DNA of 15,535 bases from Butyricicoccus_A sp964387535. Lineage in GTDB: Bacteria; Bacillota; Clostridia; Oscillospirales; Butyricicoccaceae. Below the pieces are notes generated by a model. It ran no database searches. It was given only the letters and a program-made list of their open reading frames with translations, and had not been told where the DNA came from. Of this stretch, positions 14,356 through 15,535 are shown piece after piece. The first letter of the stretch is position 1. Each line of letters starts with the position of its first letter. Location of the stretch: positions 1 through 15,535 of the forward strand of contig CAYLXH010000041.1 in the NCBI GenBank assembly GCA_964387535.1, given 5' to 3'. The translations under genes and the position numbers were made by a program.

Positions 14356-15159
14356 TTATGCTGTCAGCTGTAAATACAGCACCAGGGCAAAAAACAGCAC
14401 GCAGACTCCGGTGAGGATCCCGTCCATGGGCGTCAGCTTCATCTGGCGCAGACGGGTGCGGTGATGGTCACCCTGATACAGCCGGCATTCCATCGCCGTG
14501 GCCAGCTCATCGGCCCGTCGAAACGCAGACACGAACAGCGGGATGAGAATGGGAATTAGTGCTTTTCCGCGCTGCAGCAGATTGCCGGAGTCGAAGTCGG
14601 CGCCGCGGGCGCGCTGAGCGCTCATGATCTTATCGGTCTCTTCGATGAGCGTCGGAATAAAGCGCAGTGCGATAGACATGGTCATAGCGACCTCGTGTAC
14701 CGGCACATGGATGGCCTTGAGCGGAGAAAACAAGCGCTCCAGCGCATCGGTCAGCGCAATTGGCGAGGTCGTGTAGGTCAGGATAGAGGTGCCGGCGATG
14801 AGAAGCACGAGGCGGACGACCATGATGATGGCGGTGCGGACACCCTCCTGCGTGATGGAGAGCACACCGAACAGCCGCCAGATCTCAATGCCCGGTGTAT
14901 AAAACAGATTGAGCACACCGGTCAGCACGATAATGACCAGAATCGGTTTGAGTCCGCGCAGAATCATGCGCAGAGACAGTTTGGACAGCCGGATGGCCAG
15001 CAGGATGAAGGCGGTGAGCAGACAGTAGGCAATTGCGGTATTTGTCACAAACAGCATGACGATGAGTACCGCGATCAACACGATTTTGAGCCGCGGATCC
15101 AGACGGTGCACGATGCTGGTTCCGGGAAAATACTGTCCCAACGTGATGTCTTTCAGCAC
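14356..15159 (-). CDS. ecfT: ECF transporter transmembrane component EcfT
   Basis: A 267-residue membrane protein that couples the two EcfA ATPases to a separate substrate-binding S component for vitamin or metal uptake. Helices are visible at about 25-58 (probably two), 70-88, 109-130 and 247-266. The cytoplasmic coupling region carries the first motif in SAQRARGADF (Ala184-Arg185-Gly186). The second motif position is AMECRLYQG (222-230), so the usual Ala-Arg-Gly or Ala-Arg-Cys reads Cys-Arg-Leu; the key Arg226 is kept. The start is GTG at 15159, overlapping the ecfA2 stop by 7 nt, with GGGGGAG just upstream. The gene order ecfA2-ecfT-truA is typical for Firmicutes. Confidence 0.93.
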   Translation of the reverse strand: MLKDITLGQYFPGTSIVHRLDPRLKIVLIAVLIVMLFVTNTAIAYCLLTAFILLAIRLSKLSLRMILRGLKPILVIIVLTGVLNLFYTPGIEIWRLFGVLSITQEGVRTAIIMVVRLVLLIAGTSILTYTTSPIALTDALERLFSPLKAIHVPVHEVAMTMSIALRFIPTLIEETDKIMSAQRARGADFDSGNLLQRGKALIPILIPLFVSAFRRADELATAMECRLYQGDHHRTRLRQMKLTPMDGILTGVCVLFFALVLYLQLTA

Positions 15160-15535
15160 AGCGGCTCCCCCTTTCGATAGGCGACGAGCGCCTGGGCCGC
15201 CTGCTCTATGGTGTAGCAGGCGGGATTGACCGTGATGCCGCGCTCATTCAGGCGGCGCATGATCTGCGTCACCAGCGGCAGAGCGAGTCCGCTGCGCTCC
15301 AGCGCCTCGGCATGGCGGAAGATTTCCTCCGGTGCGCCGGTGAGGAACAGATGCCCCTGCTTCATCACACAGAGGCGGTCTGCCATGCGGGCGGCGTCCT
15401 CCATGGAGTGGGTGACCAGAATAATGGTGGTGCCGCGCTTGCGGTGCAGGCGGCGGATCAGCTCCAGAATCTCGTCGTGAGCACGCGGGTCGAGTCCCGC
15501 GGTCGGCTCGTCCAGAATCAGGACCTCCGGCTCCA
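15153..15535 (-). CDS. ecfA2: ECF transporter ATPase EcfA2 (C-terminal part; start beyond window)
   Basis: Only the last 127 codons are present. They begin EPEVLILDEPTAGLDP, giving Walker B and D-loop, and continue with the switch histidine in ILVTHSMEDA and the typical RLCVMKQGHLFLTG strand region. A helical C-terminal tail follows (LVTQIMRRLNERG..., TIEQAAQALVAY), as in EcfA proteins. Walker A and the signature motif lie outside the window. It hydrolyses ATP together with EcfA1 to drive the ECF transporter. Being immediately upstream of ecfT and overlapping its start makes it EcfA2 by the usual ecfA1-ecfA2-ecfT order. This assignment is inference from position. Confidence 0.9.
   Translation of the reverse strand, partial: EPEVLILDEPTAGLDPRAHDEILELIRRLHRKRGTTIILVTHSMEDAARMADRLCVMKQGHLFLTGAPEEIFRHAEALERSGLALPLVTQIMRRLNERGITVNPACYTIEQAAQALVAYRKGEPLC

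Noticed and set aside
1..15535. CRISPR array, insertion sequence, prophage or defence system
   Set aside because: No spaced repeats, transposase, integrase, terminal inverted repeats or known defence proteins were found on either strand.

Overview
The window looks like chromosome from a low-to-moderate GC Firmicute of the class Clostridia, perhaps an Oscillospiraceae/Butyricicoccaceae-type gut anaerobe. This is inference from gene content: an ECF transporter next to truA, DUF5711, CvpA, EcsC-family and ClpE-like proteins, an IolG close to the Bacillus type, strong AGGAGG ribosome binding sites, and near-consensus sigma-A promoters with 17-bp spacing. Most genes are on the minus strand. Two, iolG and the EcsC-family gene, are on the plus strand in the middle.

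Layout from left to right. (1) 1-54 is the 5' part of a tRNA-Gly(UCC) gene running out of the left edge, with its own consensus promoter. (2) 125-370 is a small two-helix membrane protein with its own near-consensus promoter. (3) 512-5387 is a four-gene minus-strand operon, transcribed right to left: ABC ATPase, ABC-2 permease, GldG-like auxiliary protein and DUF4340 protein. Stop/start junctions overlap or are 12 nt apart, and a strong hairpin follows the last gene. This is the 'gliding-type' ABC exporter cassette, known as a family but without a defined substrate in Firmicutes. (4) 5388-5708 is a divergent regulatory region. (5) 5709-6716 is a stand-alone inositol 2-dehydrogenase (iolG) with its own promoter and terminator. 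(6) 6784-7766 is an EcsC-family gene with its own promoter and a structured leader of about 150 nt. (7) A 15-bp-stem bidirectional terminator (7809-7843) separates it from the convergent mnmA (7879-8976). (8) 9062-15535 is a compact minus-strand block, transcribed ecfA2 (partial), ecfT, truA, DUF5711, cvpA, ClpE-like AAA+ unfoldase. A terminator hairpin follows, then mnmA.

How the genes work together. The ABC/GldG/DUF4340 cassette probably forms one membrane machine: a cytoplasmic ATPase, a six-helix permease and two largely extracytoplasmic proteins. The ECF genes form the energising module for vitamin or metal uptake, with substrate-binding S components encoded elsewhere. truA and mnmA modify tRNA (pseudouridine 38-40 and s2U34), and the tRNA-Gly fits the translation theme only loosely. 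The ClpE-like protein is a two-ring protein unfoldase with a zinc finger in place of the usual N domain and a ClpP-docking loop.

I found no phage, transposon, CRISPR array or obvious new defence system. The parts least explained by known families are the leader RNA upstream of the EcsC gene, the exporter cassette with its extended GldG, and the envelope-protein pair (DUF5711 plus CvpA) placed between truA and a Clp ATPase.
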